Below, one piece after another: positions 1 through 7,827 of a DNA stretch of 64,000 bases. Position 1 is the first letter of the stretch. Each line of letters starts with the position of its first letter. The stretch lies in assembly GCA_012960535.1 (NCBI GenBank), contig DUBB01000051.1:1-64000 (forward strand), written 5' to 3'. The position numbers were made by a program, and so were the translations under genes. The notes under the pieces are model-generated. The model saw nothing but the letters and a program-made list of their open reading frames with translations. It had not been told where the DNA came from and did not search any database. The DNA is from Gammaproteobacteria bacterium (GTDB lineage Bacteria > Pseudomonadota > Gammaproteobacteria > Pseudomonadales > Azotimanducaceae).

Positions 1-76
1 TGGTGCCGCCACCAAGAGTCGAACTCGGGACCTACTGATTACAAATCAGTTGCTCTACCAACTGAGCTATAGCGGC
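1..76 (-). tRNA. tRNA-Thr (anticodon TGT)
   Basis: Read on the minus strand this is a complete 76-nt tRNA cloverleaf with encoded CCA at positions 3-1. The acceptor stem is GCCGCTA paired with TGGCGGC. The anticodon stem ACTGA/TCAGT closes the loop TTTGTAA, giving anticodon TGT. It lies just downstream of birA and the SPOR gene. In E. coli and Pseudomonas a threonine/tyrosine/glycine tRNA group ahead of tuf occupies this place, so tRNA-Tyr, tRNA-Gly and tuf are expected just left of the window (inference). Confidence 0.95.
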
Positions 77-90
77 ACGTCAGGGAGCGG

Positions 91-96
91 ATTCTA
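91..96 (-). promoter_or_regulatory. possible -10 element for tRNA-Thr
   Basis: The minus strand reads TAGAAT here, followed by a GC-rich stretch and, 15 nt further on, the first base of tRNA-Thr. No good -35 hexamer stands 16-18 nt upstream, so this is tentative. The tRNA could also be read through from the birA-SPOR transcript. Confidence 0.35.
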
Positions 97-172
97 TGCC
101 AATATCACCTCCCCGTACAGGTGCACAGCAGAAAATTGTCTGGTTTTCAATAAATCGTGTGCCTACGGGCCG

Positions 173-901
173 CTATTGACACACAGGTCGAACTGATATC
201 TTGTCAGGGAGTGACTGCGCGATAATTTTATCAGCGATTTTATCGAGAATATTCCGGTCTTTATGCTCCAGTTTTAACCAATGGCTTCTTTGGATTCGAG
301 AAATAGGGGCAACGACTGGCTTATAGACTATCAAGGAAGACTGCCTCCTGAATCGCTCAGCCGACTCTCTATTGGAGAACACGCCCAATGATATACCTCG
401 AGCGAGTGGACCATCGGTCATAACAAAGCTATCGATGCCGTTAGACCGTAACAGTTTAAGGGTGCGATACGCCTCCTCTATAGAACTGGCAGGGGCAATA
501 TAACCACGGTAGTCCACTTTATCATCCGTAAAGTCTTCGCTTTCTATCCAGTCGTCGTCAAGCCCTGCAGAATTTGCTGCGCTTCTGGCATTGGATAGAT
601 TGAAATAAGGTCCCAGCATGATGCAAACAGGAGCGACCGTAATGGGATCACTGACACTTTCCGCCAAAGTACCCGAGCGCACCAGCTGCGTTGCCCCGGC
701 TACACCGCCTGGCTTTCTGGTAACTGCAGCGTCACGACTGGTTTCACTGACCAGGCGTATGCTTTTATGCAGCAGGCCAACTCGATCTTTACTGCTGCTC
801 GACAACGCATTGATCTGATCCGCGCGCCACTGAAAAATGAAAATCGCAGCGGCCAGTAAATTGACAACTACCAGGAGCCTAATCAGTTGATTATTCAGCA
901 T
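173..901 (-). CDS. SPOR-domain inner-membrane protein
   Basis: A 242-residue protein with one N-terminal membrane segment (about residues 5-24, rich in Leu/Val/Ala/Ile/Phe) and a C-terminal domain (about residues 90-170) of SPOR type: an opening LGPYF strand, a repeated helix-strand layout, and a closing GISLGVFSNRESAERF. SPOR domains bind denuded peptidoglycan, often at the division septum, and the topology here would place it in the periplasm. The ATG overlaps the 3' end of birA by 11 nt, so the two are co-transcribed. Pseudomonas has a similar SPOR gene downstream of birA, but with coaX between them; coaX is absent here. The SPOR assignment rests on pattern, since the family is poorly conserved. 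Confidence 0.75.
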   Translation of the reverse strand: MLNNQLIRLLVVVNLLAAAIFIFQWRADQINALSSSSKDRVGLLHKSIRLVSETSRDAAVTRKPGGVAGATQLVRSGTLAESVSDPITVAPVCIMLGPYFNLSNARSAANSAGLDDDWIESEDFTDDKVDYRGYIAPASSIEEAYRTLKLLRSNGIDSFVMTDGPLARGISLGVFSNRESAERFRRQSSLIVYKPVVAPISRIQRSHWLKLEHKDRNILDKIADKIIAQSLPDKISVRPVCQ

Positions 902-1814
902 TCACCGCCCTCACACTGACTTCGCCTGCGATACAATACTCAATGCCGTTGGCTGTATGCAAAATCAACCGGCCCTGAGGGTCGATCCCTGCATCTATCC
1001 CCTCAACCTTTTTCCCAGCCGCACTAACCTGTACTTTACGACCATTGAATTGGTTTAGATTTTTCCATATAAGCCGATAGTCATTCATCGATTCAGGACC
1101 GTGGTTTGCCATAGCATAGATAATTTTCTCAGCCATTTCACCCGCCAATATCGATCTATCGACATCCATGTAATCGGACAAAAAGGAAATATTCTGGTCA
1201 ATCGAATCGTAACCCTGGGTATTACTGGTCACATTTAATCCAATACCGACACAGACCGGTATACCCTCCGGGCCCGGAGAACCCAACTCCACCAGAATAC
1301 CGCCCAGCTTACCCTCTGAGGTCAATAGATCATTCGGCCACTTAAGACCAACGCACGAACAGCCCTTATCTCGCAGCAACTGGGCAACCTCTATGCCGAT
1401 CACCAGACTGAGTCCAGCCAGGTCAGCCATTCTCACTGTAAGTACCTTGCCCACCGAGAGATAAATGTTCCTCGCGAAAGGACTGATCCAATGCTTGCCA
1501 CGTCGTCCCCGTCCAGCCGTCTGCACTTCAGCAATGCACACCAGGGTCTGCCCCGGCTGCAATGAATCAATGACATGCCGATTAGTCGAATCCACTTCCC
1601 AAAGCAGATTCAAACTGGCATCAGGCCCTATTAACGGTTCAATTACGGCATAATTCAGCAACTTCAGTTCACGCCTCAACGATAGGCCATTGACTGGGTC
1701 GATCTGATAATCCAGGCCCAGTTTTTTCAGCAGCGCCTCCAAGGCTAAATCCGCAGTAACGACTGTACCCTGAGACAACAATCTAAGGATTGATTTCGCT
1801 CCATCAGTTATCAC
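891..1814 (-). CDS. birA: biotin-[acetyl-CoA carboxylase] ligase BirA with reduced N-terminal domain
   Basis: A 307-residue biotin protein ligase that activates biotin to biotinyl-AMP and attaches it to the AccB lysine. The ligase signature GRGRRG is at residues 101-106, KWPND at 158-162 and the GKLGGILVE strand at 168-176; the C-terminal SH3-like domain is complete. The start is a GTG preceded 10 nt upstream by GGAGG, and it overlaps the stop of a 12-codon upstream ORF. The N-terminal winged-helix region is abnormal. Between LLSQGTVVTADLAL and LLKKLGLD the stretch corresponding to the second half of the HTH (in E. coli roughly LGMSRAAINKHIQ) is missing, so the first domain is about 15 residues short. 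Ligase function is secure; biotin-operon repression by this protein is doubtful. Confidence 0.93.
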   Translation of the reverse strand: MITDGAKSILRLLSQGTVVTADLALEALLKKLGLDYQIDPVNGLSLRRELKLLNYAVIEPLIGPDASLNLLWEVDSTNRHVIDSLQPGQTLVCIAEVQTAGRGRRGKHWISPFARNIYLSVGKVLTVRMADLAGLSLVIGIEVAQLLRDKGCSCVGLKWPNDLLTSEGKLGGILVELGSPGPEGIPVCVGIGLNVTSNTQGYDSIDQNISFLSDYMDVDRSILAGEMAEKIIYAMANHGPESMNDYRLIWKNLNQFNGRKVQVSAAGKKVEGIDAGIDPQGRLILHTANGIEYCIAGEVSVRAVNAE

Positions 1815-1849
1815 CGGGCATTCACCTCCATCACCTCCATCACCTCCAT
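1811..1849 (-). CDS. candidate 12-codon leader ORF upstream of birA
   Basis: On the minus strand an ATG at 1849 opens MEVMEVMEVNAR and stops at a TGA (1813-1811) that overlaps the GTG start of birA as GTGA. The peptide is produced by three 9-bp repeats, each carrying GGAGGTGATG, a Shine-Dalgarno core directly followed by a start codon. This layout would suit translational coupling or ribosome loading onto birA. It could equally be an accident of the repeat: nothing shows that it is translated, and no strong ribosome site precedes its own ATG. Confidence 0.3.
   Translation of the reverse strand: MEVMEVMEVNAR
1823..1849. repeat. 9-bp tandem repeat, three exact copies, in the birA leader
   Basis: CACCTCCAT is repeated three times without change (1823-1831, 1832-1840, 1841-1849). 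On the birA strand each unit reads ATGGAGGTG, giving three consecutive GGAGG ribosome-binding cores upstream of the GTG start. The last copy has functional spacing to that start. Confidence 0.9.
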
Positions 1850-1856
1850 TGTCTAT

Positions 1857-1884
1857 TTGTAATATAGGATGGGCTGCGTATAAT
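1857..1884 (+). promoter_or_regulatory. sigma-70 promoter of the tRNA-Ile/tRNA-Ala unit
   Basis: The -35 is TTGTAA (1857-1862), followed by a 16-nt spacer and a perfect -10 TATAAT (1879-1884). A GC-rich discriminator (CGCGCCCTC) comes next, the usual mark of stringently controlled stable-RNA promoters. Transcription should begin near 1891, about 28 nt before tRNA-Ile. Confidence 0.7.
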
Positions 1885-1918
1885 ACGCGCCCTCAGGTGC
1901 CAAAGTTATTTTATAATC

Positions 1919-1995
<77 letters not shown>

Positions 1996-2138
1996 GATTA
2001 GAAATTAATGTAGCAGGTATGTCGCTTCTGGCAAAGAATCGTTTCCGGCTCTTTGAACAAACATACTGACTTCAAACAACCTGAGATGTATATTGTAAAC
2101 CTTTAATCATGGCAGTGTTTATCAACTGTGATTATTCA

Positions 2139-2214
2139 GGGGCCATAGCTCAGCTGGGAGAGCGCCTGCCTTGCACGCAGGAGGTCGGCGGTTCGATCCC
2201 GCCTGGCTCCACCA
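2139..2214 (+). tRNA. tRNA-Ala (anticodon TGC)
   Basis: A 76-nt cloverleaf with encoded CCA. The acceptor stem is GGGGCCA/TGGCTCC and the anticodon stem CCTGC/GCAGG encloses CTTGCAC, so the anticodon is TGC. It is probably transcribed with tRNA-Ile from the promoter at 1857-1884. No rRNA sequence follows in the 265 nt before the next gene. Confidence 0.97.
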
Positions 2215-2479
2215 AATTTTCCCAGCGTTCATCACCGGCCAAACCAACCTCACATCACCTTGATGCGCCGTCGCTTTCTGATTCCGGCATCGTTGGATCA
2301 TCATCGGCAACCTGACTATTATCTTCGCCGGCAAACAGGCTACCCAACATCGGTCTTCCCAAAGCAACTTCTTAATTGTTATTGTTCCTTGTAAACCCTC
2401 ACGCTAATTAATTTCCTTTACAATATAATGTTACATCAATTGTTTATTTCAGCCTCATCATCGGAGAACCTGGCTCACT

Positions 2480-2863
2480 ATGAACGCACGTCGAAAGTTA
2501 CATTGCTGGGTATGGATTCTGGTTTTTGCTGGATTCAGTATCCTCCAGTTAAATGACCCCGATCCTTTGCCCTGGTCTATGGTCTACTTGCTGTGCAGCT
2601 TGCTCTGGTTGGCTGAACTCATTGGACGCCAAAAAATCTGGATCATACACTTAGCCGCAGTGGGCCTTGCTTTCTGGATGGGAACGCTATCACAAGCGCC
2701 CGTAGACCTCTTTGAACTCGGCGTGCCAGCTGACCTGATAGCTGAAATGTCGCCTGAAAAACCTTATATTGAAGAAGCCAGAGAATTTTTCGGTCTGGGC
2801 ATCTGCGCAATCAGTCTTCTCATTCTATTTGAAAGCGCTCGTCTAACAAAAAGCCAACAATAA
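2480..2863 (+). CDS. TMEM220-family small membrane protein
   Basis: A 127-residue integral membrane protein with about four hydrophobic segments (residues 8-22, 32-48, 53-70 and 104-120). The family signature QLNDPDP(L)PW follows the first segment at about residues 23-32, and a conserved acidic stretch (KPYIEEAREFFGLG) precedes the last helix. This matches the TMEM220 family, found widely in bacteria and eukaryotes and without an established function. It stands alone, with no operon partner close by, on the same strand as the following amidohydrolase but 365 nt away from it. Confidence 0.75.
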   Translation: MNARRKLHCWVWILVFAGFSILQLNDPDPLPWSMVYLLCSLLWLAELIGRQKIWIIHLAAVGLAFWMGTLSQAPVDLFELGVPADLIAEMSPEKPYIEEAREFFGLGICAISLLILFESARLTKSQQ

Positions 2864-3228
2864 AAATTACTATCAATCCCCGTGCTCTATTGTTTTCTAA
2901 ACTGCCTGCCGAGGGATTTCTCGCCAACAATTCAGCCAGACAAACCAAGTGCTAGATCAAATATAAAATTGGCGCAGTAGGGGTAACCGATTGCCTGAAC
3001 GCCCTGAAACTAAGACATCGATTTGACTGATGAAGAACAATAACGGGCATTAACGTAAGCGCAGCCAGCAATATCTGGCTACACTATTAGTCTTGTTGCT
3101 TGTAGTAGCGTGATCGCTCTCATTGCGCAGTTTCGCTGATTACTCCAAAGTCCAGGACTCTCAGTAATTTAACCGAAACAATCAGTGACAACGAATACAG
3201 CCAACCTAATCGAGCTTACCATGGCCAA
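2864..3228. other. intergenic region without recognisable gene
   Basis: The 365 nt between the TMEM220-like gene and the amidohydrolase show no convincing ORF, tRNA, hairpin terminator or repeat. The amidohydrolase frame stays open upstream of its called start to position 3109 but offers no ATG there, so a longer N-terminus from a non-standard start cannot be excluded. Confidence 0.5.
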
Positions 3229-4695
3229 GTGCTTGATGGGTCAGCCAGAAGAATACAGCAAACAGGTATTGATAATGCAGGTGACTCTATCCTCATAACG
3301 AATGCAGAAATATACAACTACACGGCAATTGCTCAGCCTCTGATCGACGTTCGCATCACAGGATCTAAAATAACGGCCATGGGCACACTCCCTAGACTCG
3401 ACCGGGAAGAAGTGATCGATGCCCGGGGCGGCAGCCTGTTGCCATCCCTTGCAGATCACCATATTCATCTGCTGGCGCTTGCAGCCAGATCAGCATCCAT
3501 CGTCTGTGGGCCGCCTGAGATCAATACCGAAACGGCCTTAGCCCACCTGCTCGAACAACAAAGCGCGGGCACTACCTGGATAAGAGGGGTGGCCTATCAT
3601 GAATCAGTCGCAGGCATCATCGATAGACACTGGCTAGATCAACACCTGCCAGGCAGACCCGTCAGAATCCAGCATCGCAGTGGCCGGCTTTGGATTATTA
3701 ATTCAAAAGGTCTGGAAATTCTCAGGTCTGGTTCAAAAGAGGCTCAGCCGTCTGGTATGTCCTGGGACAAAGGCCAGCTTTATGATGAAGATCTGTGGCT
3801 TCACCATCGACTTGCTGCTTCTCCACCTGATCTCAGTCAAATCAGTCGCGATCTGGCCCGCTTTGGCGTGGCACTGGTTACCGATATGACGCCCCGCAAC
3901 GATCAATTTATCGCGAATTACCTATCCTCTCAACAACAACAAAATAAGCTGCTTCAGGATGTTGTAATTGCCGGCCGACCAAGCTTATCCAGACTGGAAG
4001 GACCTCTTTATGGAAATAGGCTGAAAATAGGACCCACTAAGATTCATCTGCACGAAGCCAAACTACCGGACTTCTACGAGGTCTGTAGTCTCATCATTGA
4101 AAGCCATTGTGAATCCAGGCCGGTTGCTTTTCACTGTGTGACCGAAATAGAGCTGGTATTTGCACTGGCAGCAATATCTGAGGCTGGCCCGGTCAAGGGT
4201 GACAGAATTGAACACGCCTCCATTGTTCCAAGCAACCTTCTGAAATCACTGTCAGAGCTCAACCTCCTTGTTGTGACTCAACCCAATTTCATTCAGGAAC
4301 GCGGTGACCAATACCTAAGCGACCTAAGCCATGAAGACATCCCCGGACTCTATCGATGCAGGGGATTCCTCGACCATGGGATTGAACTCGCTGGCGGTAC
4401 TGATGCACCATTTGGTAACGCCGACCCATGGCGGGCGATGCAGGCTGCAGTATCTCGTCAAAGCTATAACAGTAGAACAATAAATACTTCAGAAGCGCTG
4501 ACTCCGGAGCAGGCGATTTCCCTGTTCCTGGGAGAACTCGATAATCCGGGGCACCAGAGGAAACTTGAGACGGGCGAACTAGCTCATATGTGCTTGCTCA
4601 ACTGCAACTGGCGCAAGGCCCGACAGAATCTGAACGCTAATCAGGTCATTGCTACCTGGCGTGCCGGCGTGTTAATCCACAATAGCGTCAATTAG
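3229..4695 (+). CDS. YtcJ-like metal-dependent amidohydrolase (amidohydrolase 3 family)
   Basis: A 488-residue protein with the amidohydrolase-superfamily layout: an N-terminal beta-sandwich segment (ILITNAEIYNY, then IDARGGSLLPSLADHHIH), the metal-binding HxH at residues 78-80, a later His in AFHCVTEIE (about 296), RIEHASI (about 325), and GGTDAPFGNADPWRAMQAAV (about 390), which carries the metal-binding Asp. These match the amidohydrolase 3/YtcJ group, whose substrates are mostly unknown. There is no signal peptide. The GTG start has no clear ribosome-binding site and is uncertain. Its last 24 nt overlap the end of the convergent crotonase gene. Function beyond hydrolysis of a C-N or related bond cannot be given. 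Confidence 0.8.
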   Translation: MLDGSARRIQQTGIDNAGDSILITNAEIYNYTAIAQPLIDVRITGSKITAMGTLPRLDREEVIDARGGSLLPSLADHHIHLLALAARSASIVCGPPEINTETALAHLLEQQSAGTTWIRGVAYHESVAGIIDRHWLDQHLPGRPVRIQHRSGRLWIINSKGLEILRSGSKEAQPSGMSWDKGQLYDEDLWLHHRLAASPPDLSQISRDLARFGVALVTDMTPRNDQFIANYLSSQQQQNKLLQDVVIAGRPSLSRLEGPLYGNRLKIGPTKIHLHEAKLPDFYEVCSLIIESHCESRPVAFHCVTEIELVFALAAISEAGPVKGDRIEHASIVPSNLLKSLSELNLLVVTQPNFIQERGDQYLSDLSHEDIPGLYRCRGFLDHGIELAGGTDAPFGNADPWRAMQAAVSRQSYNSRTINTSEALTPEQAISLFLGELDNPGHQRKLETGELAHMCLLNCNWRKARQNLNANQVIATWRAGVLIHNSVN

Positions 4696-5706
4696 CCCCC
4701 ACTCCAGTGCCGTGCGAGCGTTGATCCGTTTTCCATTGAGTGCAAAGTAAGCCGTTCGCTGCCGACCTATCCGCCTGGGAATGCTCACGCAGCCACCCGC
4801 CCCAGGGATGAGACCCAGGGATACTTCTGGTAATTGAAAGAAGGCCTTAGGCCGGGCTGTCACATGACTCGCAAAGGCTGGAATCTCTATTCCGGAACCG
4901 ATACAGGCGCCATGCAGGTTAAACTCTACCCGGTCAACATGCTCTGCTAGAACTCGGCTCGGTAAACTTAATGTGCGCACCCGATGCGCATCCGCTGGAT
5001 TAGCAAAACCACCAAATTCGAGGAGGTCACCACCCGTACTGAAACAAGGCCCCAGACCTGAGACTCTCGCCATTTTAATGCTGCTATCCATCGCCAGCAG
5101 TTGAAATGCTTCAAACAGCCCATCGCGCATCTCAACTGAAAGGGCATTATTATTATCTGGCCGATTAAGCCTGATATTCAGCACAGCTGCCTCGCGAGAC
5201 AACAAAACCGGTGGCGAGCGGTCAGGCAAAGTTGTATTTTCAATACCCCTTCTATTCGATTCCCGAAACTGTTCTAACCAGGTGGTGAATTCAGTGCCAC
5301 TCTGCAGGGTTGAATAAGCAAGCGACTCTACAGTCAGGGCTTGCTGGACATCCATAGATTCGGTACTGCGAAGAACCTGAATCAGCACCATTGAGCTAAC
5401 CGGGTTTTCAGCAATATTGGCTGTGATGCGATCCAGATCAATAACGCGATCAACAACCAGATCAACATACTCAAGCATGTCATTGGGGGTTTTCGCATCC
5501 CTTAAATAGCCGATGACTGGCACAGCCTGACGCTGCAACCAGCATCCCAGACCCTGGCTATTATAGTCAGGTTGAGAACATGCGGAACTTAAATCAACCA
5601 GCAGATAAGGCTGCTGTTTCACCATTACCGGCGCAGCATGAAACTCCAGCGATAAAGCCATAAGCTGATCCAAACACAATAATCCCAGAATCTTTTCGCT
5701 GTGCAT
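4672..5706 (-). CDS. two-domain enoyl-CoA hydratase/isomerase (crotonase) family protein
   Basis: A 344-residue protein. The C-terminal half (from about residue 165) is a full crotonase domain with the oxyanion-hole segment CFSTGGDL (221-228) and GSGIEI followed by LPEVSLGLIPGAGG. The two Glu used by hydratases are present at about residues 274 and 294. The N-terminal half looks like a second, degenerate crotonase-like domain without a catalytic set (PYLLVDLSS, later ALTVESLAYSTLQSGTEF). The substrate is unknown; a fatty-acid or carboxylate CoA ester is the family expectation. I place the start at ATG 5706. The frame is open to a TTG at 5757, but neither start has an ideal ribosome-binding site. 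The gene converges with and overlaps the amidohydrolase. Confidence 0.8.
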   Translation of the reverse strand: MHSEKILGLLCLDQLMALSLEFHAAPVMVKQQPYLLVDLSSACSQPDYNSQGLGCWLQRQAVPVIGYLRDAKTPNDMLEYVDLVVDRVIDLDRITANIAENPVSSMVLIQVLRSTESMDVQQALTVESLAYSTLQSGTEFTTWLEQFRESNRRGIENTTLPDRSPPVLLSREAAVLNIRLNRPDNNNALSVEMRDGLFEAFQLLAMDSSIKMARVSGLGPCFSTGGDLLEFGGFANPADAHRVRTLSLPSRVLAEHVDRVEFNLHGACIGSGIEIPAFASHVTARPKAFFQLPEVSLGLIPGAGGCVSIPRRIGRQRTAYFALNGKRINARTALEWGLIDAIVD

Positions 5707-6016
5707 TTTATTGGCCGGCTTTTCGATCCTTCCTGTGATAACTATAGCAACTGTCAATCAAACTAACAGCGCTGTTTTCATCTCAGGCAGCCATCTCTTT
5801 GAACACCCTCAGACGTGCTACACGTCATGGACTACCTGCTACGCTGCGGGACGAATCAAATAGCCCCTCGATAACACCTTGATTACCCAGATTCATTACC
5901 CTGCAGAATCTGGCGTTCGAGAAGTGCCTGACTCCAGGCTCAGCACAAACCACTGTTGCCCATTCTGACGGCAATGCAGACTGACCTCTGGGTTCAGCCT
6001 GACATTTATTATACGG

Positions 6017-7327
6017 TCAGGCGCTACCACTCAAAACAATCAAATGATGATTCTTCTTTCCTTTTTGAACCAGGTGGTAGCGAGAAAATAACGCTCCCGA
6101 ACGATCCAGCAGGCAATGCTCGTCGCTTTGTTTTACACCGTTGACGGATACCGCATTAGATTGTATTAATTTCCTGGCTTGACCTCGCGTCACCTGTCCT
6201 TTTGGAGTAACTGCCAAACCTGATTCCACCAGGCAATCTAACAGAGAAATTACCTCCTCAGCCAAATGAGTGCAGGGAAGCCCATCCTGAGCTAACTGTT
6301 CAAAATCGCCTTCAGATAGTCTATCCAGATCGTTAGTGAATATTGCTCTAGTAATCCTCTGAGCCCCATCAAGGCCTTCCTCTCCATGAACCAGCCTAGT
6401 CACCTCACAGGCCAATTTATGCTGCGCAAGCCTCTTTCCTGGCTCCTCAAGGTGAGCGTGGTCAATGGCAACCAGTTCTTTCTGGTCAAGAAAAGTAAAG
6501 GTTCGAAGAAACTGAAGCACATCAGCATCTGCACTGTTGAGCCAGAACTGATAAAATTTATAAGGTGACGTTTTTTCGGGATCCAGCCAAACAGCCCCAT
6601 CAGCACTTTTCCCAAATTTGCTACCATCAGCTTTGGTTATCAAGGGATAGGTCAGCGCATGCGCATGCCCTGATTCCATACGTCTAATCAGATCAATACC
6701 ACTGGTGATGTTTCCCCATTGATCACTGCCACCAATCTGGATAGTACAATTGTGCTGCCTGTACAAAACTACAAAATCAAAAGACTGCAAAATCATGTAG
6801 CTGAATTCCGTATAACTGATACCTAGACTGTCATCCTGCAGTCGGCGACGCACTGTTTCCTTCTGAACCATCGCATTGACACTAAAATGTTTTCCCACAT
6901 CCCTCAGGTATTCAATGACATTAAGTCCATTTGTCCACTCAGCGTTATCAACAACCACCGCGGCATTGTCTTCGCAATCAAAATCCAGAAATCCACTTGC
7001 CTGGACCTTGATCTTGTCAACAAACTGCCTGACCTGCTCTACCGGCTTGAGTTCACGCTCACGGCTCTTTCCTCCAGGATCGCCAATCATTCCAGTTGCC
7101 CCACCAACCAGCAAAATTGGCGTATGCCCGTAGAGCTGAAATCGCCTGAGAGCCAGCAAAGGGACTAAATTCCCTATATGCAGGCTGTCAGCGGTGGGAT
7201 CAAACCCACAATAGACAGCGCGTTGGCCCGAACTCAGATGTTCTTGCAACTGCTGTTCATTACTGACCTGGGCAATCAAACCTTTCGACTTCATGTCCGG
7301 TAGCAAAAATTCAGATTTCAGTGTCAC
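6017..7327 (-). CDS. tyrS: tyrosyl-tRNA synthetase
   Basis: Charges tRNA-Tyr with tyrosine via tyrosyl-AMP. The protein has the class I signature HIGN in DSLHIGNLVPLLAL, the VGGATGMIGDP loop, the tyrosine/tRNA-site QIGGSDQWGNI, KFGKS as the KMSKS motif, and a C-terminal S4-like RNA-binding domain (RGQARKLIQSNAVSVNG). I choose the GTG at 7327 (436 residues). GGAG lies 8 nt upstream, and the resulting N-terminus aligns with E. coli TyrS. The frame stays open to 7423, but that extension is low-complexity repeat. The neighbourhood with a divergent M23 peptidase matches Pseudomonas. Confidence 0.95.
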   Translation of the reverse strand: MTLKSEFLLPDMKSKGLIAQVSNEQQLQEHLSSGQRAVYCGFDPTADSLHIGNLVPLLALRRFQLYGHTPILLVGGATGMIGDPGGKSRERELKPVEQVRQFVDKIKVQASGFLDFDCEDNAAVVVDNAEWTNGLNVIEYLRDVGKHFSVNAMVQKETVRRRLQDDSLGISYTEFSYMILQSFDFVVLYRQHNCTIQIGGSDQWGNITSGIDLIRRMESGHAHALTYPLITKADGSKFGKSADGAVWLDPEKTSPYKFYQFWLNSADADVLQFLRTFTFLDQKELVAIDHAHLEEPGKRLAQHKLACEVTRLVHGEEGLDGAQRITRAIFTNDLDRLSEGDFEQLAQDGLPCTHLAEEVISLLDCLVESGLAVTPKGQVTRGQARKLIQSNAVSVNGVKQSDEHCLLDRSGALFSRYHLVQKGKKNHHLIVLSGSA

Positions 7328-7379
7328 CGCTTTATCTCCATAAATAGACCTGATAGCTTCTCGACTTTCACCCTTCTTT

Positions 7380-7426
7380 AACAAACAGCATCTGGAACAA
7401 ACAGCATCTGGAACAAACAGCATCTG
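7380..7426. repeat. 16-bp tandem repeat, three copies, in the tyrS leader
   Basis: AACAAACAGCATCTGG occurs at 7380-7395 and 7396-7411, with a third copy at 7412-7426 lacking the final base. The array lies between the probable tyrS promoter (-10 at 7446-7451) and the tyrS start (7327), so it should be part of the 5' untranslated RNA. Confidence 0.9.
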
Positions 7427-7445
7427 ACTGCGCGGGTTGCGGAGA

Positions 7446-7451
7446 ATTATA
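7446..7451 (-). promoter_or_regulatory. -10 element for tyrS
   Basis: The minus strand reads GGTATAAT, a perfect -10 hexamer. The -35 position (CTGCCT or TGCCTT at 16-17 nt) is weak. Transcription would begin near 7439 and give a leader of about 110 nt that contains the 16-bp repeat array. Confidence 0.5.
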
Positions 7452-7827
7452 CCTATCCTGGCTACGAAAGGCAGAATGCCTGACTAAAATATCGACTCTG
7501 CTGATGCGAAAATCTGAAATTAACAAAAGAACCCACTACATCGCAGTCTGATCTTACCGCCATTGATAATTAGCCTGCAAAACTTTCATTGATAACCCAC
7601 AAACAGGTTGGTTGGAACCTCACCACAAAAAAAGCTAATCCCCAACCCTGCATGGCTAAGCCAACAACTAACCCAACATTCATTATCGAGTCAATCCAAA
7701 ATCAGATCCATATTCATCAAAACAGTCAGCGCTTGATAAGACTTCCTTGCTTTTTGGCTCCATTTTTATAAGCTTAGGCCACAAATAGCTGTTATGCGCA
7801 CACCTTCTACTAGCAACTGATTACATT
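7452..7827. other. divergent intergenic region tyrS / M23 peptidase
   Basis: About 375 nt upstream of both divergent genes. It must hold the peptidase promoter, but I see no strong sigma-70 pair, no convincing ORF and no RNA gene. It is AT-rich near 7740-7790 (TTGCTTTTTGG, then TTTATAAGC). Confidence 0.4.

Noticed and set aside
2109..2367. Overlapping small ORFs on both strands around tRNA-Ala
   Set aside because: They are translations of the tRNA-Ala gene (the well-known spurious peptides of the type AIAQLGERLPCTQEVGGSIPPGSTK and its antisense) and have no independent support.
5997..6022. Hairpin GCCTGAC/GTCAGGC at the tyrS stop
   Set aside because: Seven pairs with a 12-nt loop, overlapping the stop codon and with no T run; too weak to call a terminator.
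6328..7168. Several short ORFs antisense to tyrS
   Set aside because: They fully overlap a conserved gene on the other strand and show no protein family features.
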